A stretch of 21,743 nt of DNA from Anaerolineaceae bacterium (GTDB lineage: Bacteria; Chloroflexota; Anaerolineae; Anaerolineales; Anaerolineaceae), in the NCBI GenBank assembly GCA_028714615.1, contig JAQTMA010000042.1, positions 1,876 through 23,618 on the forward strand, read 5' to 3'. Made by a program: the position numbers and the translations under genes. Positions 14,704-21,743 of the stretch are shown in pieces (the first letter of the stretch is position 1; the number at the start of each line of letters is the position of its first letter). Below the pieces are notes generated by a model. That model was not told the origin of the DNA. It saw only the letters and a program-made list of their open reading frames with translations, and ran no database searches.

Positions 14704-14841
14704 ATGATCAACCGAACTGACCAGAAACCGGAACAACCAAAAATACGCCGTTATTACACTGCCATCGCCTTTGCTTTCGGGCTTGGAGCTAGCTTTGGCG
14801 CCGCGATTTCGTACTGGATCACTAACATATTGAATCACTAA
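14704..14841 (+). CDS. 45-aa membrane miniprotein
   Basis: The short frame encodes a charged N-terminus (to RRYY, about residues 1-18), one glycine/alanine-rich membrane helix (about 19-41) and a short tail. AAGGAG lies 7 nt before the ATG, an ideal spacing. It is the first gene of the plus-strand membrane operon and ends 28 nt before the next ATG. No known family is recognised; it may be a small regulatory or stabilising membrane protein. Confidence 0.65.
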   Translation: MINRTDQKPEQPKIRRYYTAIAFAFGLGASFGAAISYWITNILNH

Positions 14842-14869
14842 CAAGTATTCGTGGAGAAGTAAATCAATC

Positions 14870-15289
14870 ATGGAAAAGAAATACGGAAGATTTCAACGCA
14901 AATCCTCACATACCGGGATCGGGGTTGCATTAGGCGCAGCAACGGGATTGATGATTGGATTGGTATTCATGGATGGCAATATCACCATTGGAATGATCTT
15001 CGGGGTCCTCCTTGGGCTGGTTCTCGGGTCGATCGCTGATACCTTGAAAGGCAAGACCATCTATACCCTGGCAGGCATCGTTATTGGAGCAGGGGTTGGG
15101 TCCGTTTTTGGATTGCTTCTTGGGGTGCTCCACGGCGCGTATGAGGTAGTCATTCTCAAAGGAGGATCCATCTATGGACTATCCTACAAAAATGGCTATG
15201 TCCTCCTGGGTGCAGTCATCGTAGCGGCGATTGGGCTCGTGATCGGAACGATGGTAGGCACCCATAAAATGCATCAAAGTCACCAATAG
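14870..15289 (+). CDS. Glycine-zipper multi-pass membrane protein
   Basis: This 139-aa protein has a basic N-terminus (MEKKYGRFQRK) and about four hydrophobic glycine-rich segments: 17-33, 38-55, 66-88 and 108-130. The first half resembles the miniprotein at 9245 (GxxxG series ending in LGLVLGSIAD versus LGLILGAMVD), and the second half looks like an internal repeat of the same unit. GGAGAAG precedes the ATG at about 11 nt. Glycine zippers often drive tight helix packing or channel formation. Function is unknown; its operon position ties it to the MFS, polymer-forming and CPBP genes downstream. Confidence 0.72.
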   Translation: MEKKYGRFQRKSSHTGIGVALGAATGLMIGLVFMDGNITIGMIFGVLLGLVLGSIADTLKGKTIYTLAGIVIGAGVGSVFGLLLGVLHGAYEVVILKGGSIYGLSYKNGYVLLGAVIVAAIGLVIGTMVGTHKMHQSHQ

Positions 15290-15394
15290 ATTGTTTGATC
15301 GGGATTACCGAAGACAAGCATCCTTCTGGCAGATGCTCATCATGAAGATCGCAAACCTGTGCACCCGGTATTGGAAAAGCAAACGTAGCACTAT

Positions 15395-16708
15395 ATGGAG
15401 AGAAGATTGGAATTGGTCCGTTGTATCCGAGAAGCTCGCTGGGCGACTCTACCTGGCTACGCTTTGTTCATTGGGATGATGGCAGCCGGGTACTTTTACA
15501 ACATCACCTTCATCCAGCTAGGTCTACCGGACCTAAGCAGACGCCAGGCGGGCGCCAGCGATCAAACAACAGCTATCGCCATGATTTGTCTTTCTCTCTG
15601 CTCATTGGTGTCCGCATTAATTACAGGATGGGTGCTAACCAAACATGGTTGGGAAGAGAAATTCCTCGCCAGGCTAGGCGTTGCGACCGGGGTTGTCTTT
15701 TCCCAGACGGTCCTGACCCTATTCTCACCCTGGGTTCATTCGACTGGTACCCTAGCTGTGTGGATCTTCTTGACCTCAGTTACCTTAGGGATCGGCATGC
15801 CAGTCACTTTCAGCCTGATGGTCGACCTCATCCCAAGGCGCGGCCGGGGTATGGCAGCCGCAATAATTACGGCTATCGCCTACTTCGCTTCGAATGCATT
15901 CTCTTCTTCATCCTGGCAGGTCGAGCATTTCCGCCGGCTCTCCCTCTTGGTAATGATACCCGGGGCGATGGTAATGCTCCTACTGTGGATTTTCAGGCCA
16001 GTGTTTTTACAGACTCTCGCCCGCCAGCATTTACAGCCAGAATTCGCCCGGGGCCGGTTTGTTTCACTCTACACCGGCAGGAAATGCTCAGACCGCACAG
16101 GGCTCGTGATGTCTTTGGCTATGATGTTTGCGGTATTCTTCATCGATAGCTTGGGGTTCGTACGTCTGCTCGAGGCTCCGGTTTACATGATCAGCGCCTG
16201 GAAGTCTCCCCAACTCAGTATCCACTTGTTCATCGCTTGCACTCATGTGGTAGCTGCCCTCATCGGAGGCATCTTATTTACATATTTGTCCGAGCGGATT
16301 TTATTCCTATGGGTATTCGGTATATTCGCACTGGTCCACCTGGAGTACCTGGTTCATTTGCGGGTTGGATCCAGTGATTATGCTCCCTTAGCCATGCCGA
16401 TGCTCTACGCGATTGCGGTCAGTCTGTACACCGTAGTGAACTTTGCCATCTGGGCGGATCTCTCCACACCACAGACGATCTTCAAGAACAGCGCCACCGG
16501 TGTGGCACTTTCCGGCTGGTCGGCTTCATTTCTGAGCACTGCACTTGCAATGCAGTGGGACGCGAGCGGAATGCCTCTGGAGGCACACTTGCGCATCATA
16601 GCAGCGTTAGCTCTCCTCGCCTTTATTGCTATCCTCTATTGGCAGATCGCCGGTAGTCGCGTTCAAGCTGGGGTCCGTCCACCTGGGGCAGATCAGGGGG
16701 TCCGATGA
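15395..16708 (+). CDS. Major facilitator superfamily-like transporter
   Basis: This 437-aa integral membrane protein has roughly 12 hydrophobic helices in two halves with a central loop (about 213-235). WVLTKHGWEEKFLARLG (about 79-95) sits where the MFS loop 2-3 motif is found, but the canonical GxLaDrxGrr is degenerate. VDLIPRRGRGMAAAI (about 147-161) resembles the MFS loop 4-5 motif with its RGR. The substrate cannot be told. ATG 15395 has no ribosome binding site; TTG at 15407 has GGAG at 6 nt and may be the true start. The gene overlaps the next one by four bases (ATGA), so they are translationally coupled. The 105 bp before it show no obvious promoter or terminator, so read-through from 14704 is likely. 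Confidence 0.75.
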   Translation: MERRLELVRCIREARWATLPGYALFIGMMAAGYFYNITFIQLGLPDLSRRQAGASDQTTAIAMICLSLCSLVSALITGWVLTKHGWEEKFLARLGVATGVVFSQTVLTLFSPWVHSTGTLAVWIFLTSVTLGIGMPVTFSLMVDLIPRRGRGMAAAIITAIAYFASNAFSSSSWQVEHFRRLSLLVMIPGAMVMLLLWIFRPVFLQTLARQHLQPEFARGRFVSLYTGRKCSDRTGLVMSLAMMFAVFFIDSLGFVRLLEAPVYMISAWKSPQLSIHLFIACTHVVAALIGGILFTYLSERILFLWVFGIFALVHLEYLVHLRVGSSDYAPLAMPMLYAIAVSLYTVVNFAIWADLSTPQTIFKNSATGVALSGWSASFLSTALAMQWDASGMPLEAHLRIIAALALLAFIAILYWQIAGSRVQAGVRPPGADQGVR

Positions 16709-17622
16709 GGCGGATAATAGGCTACTTAGGGGTGATTTTTCTTTCTGTGCTCCTGGCCGGATGCCATCTTCCGGATTCAGTTAGCGGAAAGACGATCTTC
16801 GCCGGAGAGCACCGCCTGGAGAGGGGAGAAACACTGGAAGGCGATCTGATTGTCTTTGGAGGAAACGGTACACTCGAACCCGGTTCAGTAGTTACCGGAT
16901 CTATGATTATCCTGGGTGGGCAGATCACCAGTGGCGGAAAAGTAAACAGCAACGTGGATTTGTTGATCGGTTCTTTGAAGTTGCTCCCCTCAGCAGAAAT
17001 CACTGGCGACCTGATCTTGGCGGGTGGGGCTGTCGTGGGTGAGGAGATCGCTCAGATCGAGGGGAAAGTTACCCGCAGCCCGGCGAAAAAGACAAACGGG
17101 CGCGCTGTCTTGATACCGAGCCCAATCGCGGGACGCCTGATCACATTGCTGTTGGAACTTCCTCTATTGGCCGCCTTTGCAGCAGGAGTCGAGCACTTCT
17201 TCCCCAGGCGTCTGAAGGTCATCCAAGAAACTGCCCTCCGATATTTTTGGCTGTGCGCTGCCTTGGGCGCCTTGGGCTGGGCGGTAGGTCTGTCTTTGGT
17301 AGTCTTCATGGCCTACACAATCTTGCTTCTACCGGTCTGCCTGCTGGGTCTAGGTTTGATCTTTCTCGCCGCGACCTTAGGTGCTACCGCCTACGCACGC
17401 CCCTTGGGTGGTTGGCTTCTGGCAATGCTGAGGTGGAAGGTCCACCCAGAGGGTCAAATCTTGCTGGGGATGACCCTCCTGATTTTGATGGTTGAGCTGG
17501 TTCGTTATATTCCGTTCATCGGCAGCGTCTTGATTGCAGTCTTGTTGGTAACGGCGTTCGGCGCAGTCCTCATTACCCGCGCCGGAACATCCCGGTTCTC
17601 ATTCAATTTGGAAGAGGCCTGA
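16705..17622 (+). CDS. Polymer-forming (bactofilin-like) membrane lipoprotein
   Basis: This 305-aa protein begins with a lipoprotein signal ending in VLLAGC (Cys 20). Residues 38-115 form short repeats of the type G-D-L-I-V-F-G-G ... G-S-M-I-I-L-G-G ... G-D-L-I-L-A-G-G, the right-handed beta-helix seen in bactofilin-like polymer-forming proteins. After a basic linker there are about four membrane helices (roughly 138-160, 178-205, 205-230 and 250-290). Such fusions of a beta-helical domain to membrane helices are common in Chloroflexota and archaea and may build a polymer at the outer face of the membrane. The start overlaps the MFS gene by four bases. Its exact role is unknown. Confidence 0.78.
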   Translation: MRRIIGYLGVIFLSVLLAGCHLPDSVSGKTIFAGEHRLERGETLEGDLIVFGGNGTLEPGSVVTGSMIILGGQITSGGKVNSNVDLLIGSLKLLPSAEITGDLILAGGAVVGEEIAQIEGKVTRSPAKKTNGRAVLIPSPIAGRLITLLLELPLLAAFAAGVEHFFPRRLKVIQETALRYFWLCAALGALGWAVGLSLVVFMAYTILLLPVCLLGLGLIFLAATLGATAYARPLGGWLLAMLRWKVHPEGQILLGMTLLILMVELVRYIPFIGSVLIAVLLVTAFGAVLITRAGTSRFSFNLEEA

Positions 17623-17647
17623 ACCATTTTTCATAAAGGAGTATTCT

Positions 17648-18460
17648 ATGGACCCATCGATATCCAACAAACAATCATCCTGGCTTGATCACCTGCTCGA
17701 TGAAGTCCTCGCCATTCGCTGGAAGCCAACGCGAATCACGCTGCTGGCAATTCTCTTGTACTTCTGCATAGTAGCCGGACTGTTGGTCGCATTTCAGGTG
17801 TTTACTACGACCCGGGTTGCCATGAACTTTATCACTTTTGGACCGATCACCCTGGCGGGGTTAGGGGTGGCCTGCCCCGTGCTGGCCACAACTGTTCTAC
17901 GGAAACGGCCACTATCAGACCTGGGGATCACGGGCAAAAACTTGCCCGCATCTCTGATCCTCGGTCTGCTGCTTGGGCTCGACACCTATACCCATACGGT
18001 AGCCAGAACCGAGGTGAAAGTAAATCTCGCGCTGGCGCCGATCATCACCATGGTCCTGGCTGTGGGGCTGTTCGAGTCGGTCTTCTTTCGTGGGTGGCTG
18101 CAAATGCGCCTGGAGGAAGCCTTCGGTATCTTGCCAAGCATCGTTTTGGGAGCACTGCTTTATACGGCCTACCATATCGGGTATGGCATGACCTGGCTAG
18201 AGAGCGCCCCATTATTCACATTTGGGCTCGTCTTTGCCGTGGTTTACCGGGTCACCCGGAACGTATTCGTGCTCTGGCCGTTGTATACGCCTGTGGGCAG
18301 CCTGTATACGAATCTTCTAGACGGCCGGGTACTGCCCTTTGAAGCCACCTATGGTTTCTTACTAACCGTAGCGCTCATGGCCGCCGTTATCGTCGTTGGC
18401 TGGCAGGTCCGATCCAGGCAGCTTGGTTTGCGTTTTGGTGAAAGCCGGGGCGCAGAATGA
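17648..18460 (+). CDS. CPBP-family intramembrane protease-like protein
   Basis: This 270-aa protein has about seven or eight membrane helices. The CPBP/Abi motifs are recognisable but altered. Motif 1 reads E-S-V-F-F-R-G (E143, R148), where the usual second Glu is Ser. Motif 2 reads YTAYH (H176) instead of FxxxH. The third motif region, PVGSLYTN, keeps N222 but lacks the usual His. CPBP enzymes are glutamate-type membrane proteases, linked to protein processing, bacteriocin immunity and lipid or CAAX processing. The loss of a Glu leaves catalysis uncertain. AAAGGAG lies 8 nt before the ATG, and the gene follows its neighbour by 25 nt, ending the membrane operon. Confidence 0.78.
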   Translation: MDPSISNKQSSWLDHLLDEVLAIRWKPTRITLLAILLYFCIVAGLLVAFQVFTTTRVAMNFITFGPITLAGLGVACPVLATTVLRKRPLSDLGITGKNLPASLILGLLLGLDTYTHTVARTEVKVNLALAPIITMVLAVGLFESVFFRGWLQMRLEEAFGILPSIVLGALLYTAYHIGYGMTWLESAPLFTFGLVFAVVYRVTRNVFVLWPLYTPVGSLYTNLLDGRVLPFEATYGFLLTVALMAAVIVVGWQVRSRQLGLRFGESRGAE

Positions 18461-18480
18461 AAAGGGGTGCAATGCACCCC
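18461..18480 (-). terminator. Intrinsic terminator of glpX
   Basis: On the minus strand, GGGGTGC-ATT-GCACCCC (18464-18480) is followed by TTTTC. A second hairpin, GCGGATC with GATCCGC (18481-18501), lies just before it and overlaps the end of glpX. Genes converge here (stops at 18460 and 18486). Confidence 0.8.
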
Positions 18481-18485
18481 GCGGA

Positions 18486-19472
18486 TCAGTACTGGATCCG
18501 CGAGATGCGATCCAGCTTTTCCAACCGGTGGGTGGCGGTGATCTGGCGCACGGTGCCGGTCAGGCCGCGCACCACCAGGCTATCGGTGTGAGCCCCGTTG
18601 CCGAAATAGTCAATCCCTTTGAGCAGGTCGCCGGAAGTGATGCCGGTAGCGGCGAAGAAGACGTCGTCGGAGGAGACCAAATCCTCCATCATCAACACCT
18701 TCTCAAAGTCATACCCCATCTCCCGACCCCGGCGCATCTCGTCCGCATTGCGCGCGTAGAGCTTGCCCTGGATGTTGCCGCCCATCGCGCGCAGCGCGCA
18801 GGCTGCCAGCACCCCTTCGGGCGTGCCGCCGATGCCCATGAGCACGTCCATCCCCGAGTTGGGCCAGGCGGTCATCAGGGCGCCGTTGACGTCTCCATCA
18901 CCGATCAGCCGGATGCGTGCGCCGGCGCGGCGCACCTCAGAAATCAACCCGGCATGCCGCGGCCGATCCAGGATGACGACGACCAGGTCATCTACATCGC
19001 GGCGCCGGGCCCGGGCAATGCGCTGCAAATTGTCCTGCACAGGGGCTTCGATATCGATACAATCTTTCGCATCCGGGCCGACAGCGATTTTGTTCATGTA
19101 GAGGAAGGGCCCCGGGTTGAACATGCTTCCGCGGGGGGCAATCGCAACCGTAGCGACAGCCCCTTGGGTTCCATGAGCGACCGGGCGGGTGCCATCGATC
19201 GGGTCCACGGCGATGTCGACCTTGGGAAGATCGCCCGTACCGACGCGTTCGCCGTTATACAGCATGGGGGCGTCGTCTTTCTCACCTTCGCCGATCACGA
19301 TCAGACCATCCATTTGAATGGTGTTCATCACCAGGCGCATCGCATCGACGGCGGCCTTATCCGCAGCCAGCTTATCGCCGCGGCCCATGTAGCGACCGGC
19401 AGCCAGGGCGGCCGCTTCCGTCACACGCACCAGTTCCAATGCCAGATTCCGGGTTGGCTCCATCGTGTTCAC
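18486..19472 (-). CDS. glpX: Class II fructose-1,6-bisphosphatase
   Basis: This 328-aa enzyme hydrolyses fructose 1,6-bisphosphate to fructose 6-phosphate plus phosphate in gluconeogenesis; it is cytoplasmic and metal dependent. The inositol-monophosphatase-like fold shows GEGEKDDAPML (61-71), DPIDGTRP (90-97), IGDGDVNGAL and GIGGTPEGVLAA. Length is normal for GlpX. I chose GTG at 19472 because AGGAGG lies 7 nt before it; the ATG three codons later is less well placed. The frame extends 26 codons further upstream without a ribosome binding site. It lies 84 bp after cdsA in the same direction and may be co-transcribed or have its own promoter in that gap. Confidence 0.94.
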   Translation of the reverse strand: MNTMEPTRNLALELVRVTEAAALAAGRYMGRGDKLAADKAAVDAMRLVMNTIQMDGLIVIGEGEKDDAPMLYNGERVGTGDLPKVDIAVDPIDGTRPVAHGTQGAVATVAIAPRGSMFNPGPFLYMNKIAVGPDAKDCIDIEAPVQDNLQRIARARRRDVDDLVVVILDRPRHAGLISEVRRAGARIRLIGDGDVNGALMTAWPNSGMDVLMGIGGTPEGVLAACALRAMGGNIQGKLYARNADEMRRGREMGYDFEKVLMMEDLVSSDDVFFAATGITSGDLLKGIDYFGNGAHTDSLVVRGLTGTVRQITATHRLEKLDRISRIQY

Positions 19473-19556
19473 TTTCCGTCCTCCTGATTGAACCACGGTT
19501 ACCCAAAAACAATCCGCGAATTTCACGAATTCCGTATTAGCGAGAACCAACCAGCC

Positions 19557-20360
19557 TTACCACAATACCGAAACGAGGTAATACCCTACCACCCCGGCCC
19601 ACAGCCAGGAGTCAATCCGGTCAAAAACGCCCCCATGTCCGGGAAGAATATTGCTCGAATCTTTGACACCGGCCTGGCGTTTGATCATGCTCTCCCCCAA
19701 ATCGCCGAATATGGACACAACACCCAAGGCCAACCCAAGCAATGCTCCACGACCAACGGTGAGCGCGGGGGTTAGCAGGCTCCACAGCGTCCCAGCCAGG
19801 GCTCCCCAGGCCGTGCTGCCGATCAGGCCTCCGAAATACCCCTCCCAGGTTTTCTTAGGGCTCAGGTGGGGCGAGAGCAGGTGCTTACCAAACCTTTTTC
19901 CAACCACCATCGCAGCCGCATCCCCGATCCATACAGCGGGCAGGGCAGTCAGCACCCACCAATTGCCGTCGGCCAGTTGGCGCAACGAGATCAGGTAAGA
20001 CCCGATCCAACCCAGGTACAGAATTCCGGTGACCGTGATGGCAAAGTCCATCGCAGACCGCTCGCGGCCACGTTCATATCCGACCAGATGGAACGCCATA
20101 GCAATCAGGACCAGCAAACTGAGCAGCAAGTCAGCCCAGCGAAATTGGAGAAATGCTCGGCTCAAGCTTAACAACGCTACGCCGGTGATGATGAGCCCGG
20201 TGGAAGGGCATGCGCCGCTACGAAGAAACAAGCGCGAGTATTCCCATGCGGCGATCCCCAAAATAGCGGTCACAAATATTGAGTAGGCCACCCCGCCGGC
20301 AGCAATAAAGGCCACCCCGATCGGGATGAGGACGATGGCTACCAGCAAGCGATTAACCAT
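19557..20360 (-). CDS. cdsA: Phosphatidate cytidylyltransferase
   Basis: This 267-aa membrane enzyme makes CDP-diacylglycerol from phosphatidate and CTP, the branch point of phospholipid synthesis. It has about seven or eight membrane helices. Family signatures are visible: WIGDAAAMVVGKRFGKH (144-160), SPKKTWEG (167-174) and the C-terminal S-x-x-K-R-x(4)-K-D...PGHGG-x-x-D-R-x-D block at 223-250, which is intact. I chose the ATG at 20360, which overlaps the end of uppS by 8 bp; the open frame extends 15 codons upstream inside uppS. The order frr-uppS-cdsA is the standard bacterial arrangement. Confidence 0.95.
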   Translation of the reverse strand: MVNRLLVAIVLIPIGVAFIAAGGVAYSIFVTAILGIAAWEYSRLFLRSGACPSTGLIITGVALLSLSRAFLQFRWADLLLSLLVLIAMAFHLVGYERGRERSAMDFAITVTGILYLGWIGSYLISLRQLADGNWWVLTALPAVWIGDAAAMVVGKRFGKHLLSPHLSPKKTWEGYFGGLIGSTAWGALAGTLWSLLTPALTVGRGALLGLALGVVSIFGDLGESMIKRQAGVKDSSNILPGHGGVFDRIDSWLWAGVVGYYLVSVLW

Positions 20361-21132
20361 CGCTATCTTTCGGCGCTCCTGAACAGCCAGCAGCCAGGCG
20401 GCCATATCGGCGGTCGCGCTGGTCGTAGGCCATCAGAGCTTTCCGCAGCTCCTCCTCATCAAAATCGGGCCAATAGGCGGGGGTAACGTACCATTCAGCG
20501 TAGGCAGCCTGCCAGATCAAGAAGTTGCTGATGCGCATTTCCCCGGAGGTACGGATAATCAGGTCGGGGTCGGGTACGCCGGAGGTGAACATATAGCTAC
20601 TGACCAGCTCCTCGGTGACCTGTTCGGGCAGGATGCCTTCCCGGATCATACGCTGGATGGCGCAGATGATTTCATCTCGCCCGCCATAATTGAAGGCAAT
20701 GCTCAGGGTCAGGCGGTTGTTATCCTTGGTCAGATCGATAGCATGCAAGACCTTCTCGCGCAAACCGGCTTCCAGCCGGTCGAGGCGCCCGATATGGCGC
20801 AGTTGTACCCCTTCTTGATGCAGCTCGTCCAGCTCGCGATCGATAACTTCGGCCATGATCATCATCAAGCCCTGTACTTCATCGGAGGGGCGGCCCCAAT
20901 TCTCCGTCGAAAAGGCATAAATCGTGAGGTAAGGAATCGAAAAACGGACGCAGGCCCGAATGATCCGGCGCAGGTTTTCCGTCCCCGCCCGATGGCCTTC
21001 CAAGCGCGGCAACCCGCGGGAGGTGGCCCAACGCCCATTGCCATCCATGATCATGGCAATATGGGTAGGGATGCGGGTCAGCTCCGCCGGCGTGCCTTTT
21101 GGGGGCTTGTCATCTTCCGTCGACTGGCTCAA
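20353..21132 (-). CDS. uppS: Isoprenyl transferase (undecaprenyl diphosphate synthase)
   Basis: This 259-aa cis-prenyltransferase extends farnesyl diphosphate with isopentenyl diphosphate to make the lipid carrier for cell-wall and glycan synthesis. The conserved motifs are complete: MIMDGNGRWA (catalytic D30), RLEGHRAG, YAFSTENWGRP (72-82), FNYGGRDEI (148-155) and RTSGEMRISNFLIWQAAYAEWY (194-215). The start appears to be TTG at 21130-21132, overlapping the frr stop (TTGA). AAGGAG lies about 11 nt upstream. No ATG occurs before the catalytic motif, so a TTG start is needed. It overlaps cdsA by 8 bp. Confidence 0.95.
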   Translation of the reverse strand: MSQSTEDDKPPKGTPAELTRIPTHIAMIMDGNGRWATSRGLPRLEGHRAGTENLRRIIRACVRFSIPYLTIYAFSTENWGRPSDEVQGLMMIMAEVIDRELDELHQEGVQLRHIGRLDRLEAGLREKVLHAIDLTKDNNRLTLSIAFNYGGRDEIICAIQRMIREGILPEQVTEELVSSYMFTSGVPDPDLIIRTSGEMRISNFLIWQAAYAEWYVTPAYWPDFDEEELRKALMAYDQRDRRYGRLAAGCSGAPKDSDG

Positions 21133-21686
21133 ACCTCGAGAATCTCCTTTTCCTTCCGTTCGCCAATGGAGTCGACCTGTTGAACGAAGCGATCGGTGAT
21201 CTTCTGCAGCTCTTCTTCGGCTGTGTCAAGATCATCCTCCGAGATCAGCTTTTCGTGCTCGTATTCGCGCAGGTCTTTCAGCAGGTCACGGCGGATATTG
21301 CGGATAGCGACCCGCGATTCCTCCAGGCGCGAATGGACGACCTTGACCAGTTCTCTCCGGCGTTCTTGGGTGAGCGGGGGCAAGTTCAAGCGAATCACCT
21401 TGCCGTCGTTGTTGGGAGTTAACCCCAGGTCCGAGACCAGAATAGCGCGTTCGATCGGGCGCAGCGTGGTGGGGTCGAACGGCTTGATCATCAGCGCGCG
21501 CGGTTCCGGCACGCTAATACTGGCCAGTTGGATCAACGGGGTTGGTGAACCAAAATATTCTACGGATAGTCGCTCGACCAGGGCAGGCGTAGCTCGTCCG
21601 GTGCGGATTCCGCCCAGGTCTTCTTCCAATGACTGGATGGCGCCCTTCATACGGGTATCGGCTTCTTTGATCGACTCCTTGATCAC
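21129..21686 (-). CDS. frr: Ribosome recycling factor
   Basis: This 185-aa protein splits post-termination ribosomes together with EF-G. It has the normal RRF length and features: LGGIRTGRATPALVERLSVEYFGSPTPL (about 24-51), the ISVPEPRALMIKPFD strand region, SDLGLTPNNDGKVIRLNLPPLTQERR (about 84-109) and a long C-terminal helix. The start is GTG at 21686 with GAGGAGG at 6 nt. It is the first gene of the frr-uppS-cdsA run, and its stop overlaps the uppS start. The 57 bp upstream are intergenic and cut by the window edge; pyrH is often found there, but is not visible. Confidence 0.97.
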   Translation of the reverse strand: MIKESIKEADTRMKGAIQSLEEDLGGIRTGRATPALVERLSVEYFGSPTPLIQLASISVPEPRALMIKPFDPTTLRPIERAILVSDLGLTPNNDGKVIRLNLPPLTQERRRELVKVVHSRLEESRVAIRNIRRDLLKDLREYEHEKLISEDDLDTAEEELQKITDRFVQQVDSIGERKEKEILEV

Positions 21687-21743
21687 GTTGTCCTCCTCGA
21701 GTGATTTCTATAAGGATACCTTAATTTCTGGAAAATACCAAAC

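Noticed and set aside
15291..15479. 62-codon plus-strand frame between the glycine-zipper gene and the MFS gene
   Set aside because: It overlaps the MFS start region, lacks a good ribosome binding site and has an unstructured composition.
18396..19487. Open frame of 363 codons on the plus strand across glpX
   Set aside because: It is the antisense of glpX, an intact conserved enzyme; the translated product has low-complexity His/Ala/Gly content and no family features.

Overview
The window carries about 57% GC DNA with tightly packed, mostly operonic bacterial genes. The gene content suggests a member of the Chloroflexota, most likely class Anaerolineae: a NurA-family nuclease beside a HAS-barrel-like protein, an anti-sigma protein with a GYxPGxGFV-type segment, many NarL-type two-component genes, lipoproteins with Chloroflexota-like composition, and a GTG/TTG-rich frr-uppS-cdsA cluster. 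This placement is inferred from protein style. No rRNA, tRNA, CRISPR array, transposase or phage gene was seen.

Left part (1-4050). A two-gene minus-strand unit, nurA plus a small HAS-barrel-like protein, is transcribed away from a DndB-family (DGQHR) gene. Two back-to-back sigma70 promoters lie between them; the dndB promoter is a perfect consensus (TTGACA-17-TATAAT) and a 12-bp palindrome covers the nurA -10. dndB ends in a strong terminator and is followed by a SIMPL-domain lipoprotein, which also has a terminator.

Signalling block (4059-14404). Almost everything is on the minus strand. It holds an ECF sigma factor with a membrane anti-sigma protein, then a DUF4190 membrane protein with a histidine kinase and a NarL-type regulator. 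Next come a short plus-strand pair (PUA/ASCH-like protein and a glycine-rich membrane miniprotein). The block ends with a second NarL-type regulator, a giant sensor kinase with 14 propeller blades, and a small lipoprotein gene broken by a one-base shift in a run of six G.

Membrane block (14405-18460). A ~300 bp divergent control region contains a promoter for the lipoprotein-kinase-regulator operon and at least two inverted repeats built on TGACC(A/T)GG. From it five plus-strand genes run rightward: a 45-aa membrane miniprotein, a glycine-zipper membrane protein, an MFS-like transporter, a polymer-forming (bactofilin-like) membrane lipoprotein and a CPBP-family membrane protein. The best candidate for an undescribed system is this pair of divergent units: an extracytoplasmic propeller sensor and NarL regulator that probably control a set of envelope genes through the shared repeats.

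Right part (18486-21686). This is a housekeeping run on the minus strand: frr, uppS, cdsA and glpX. frr-uppS and uppS-cdsA overlap, and glpX is closed by an intrinsic terminator.
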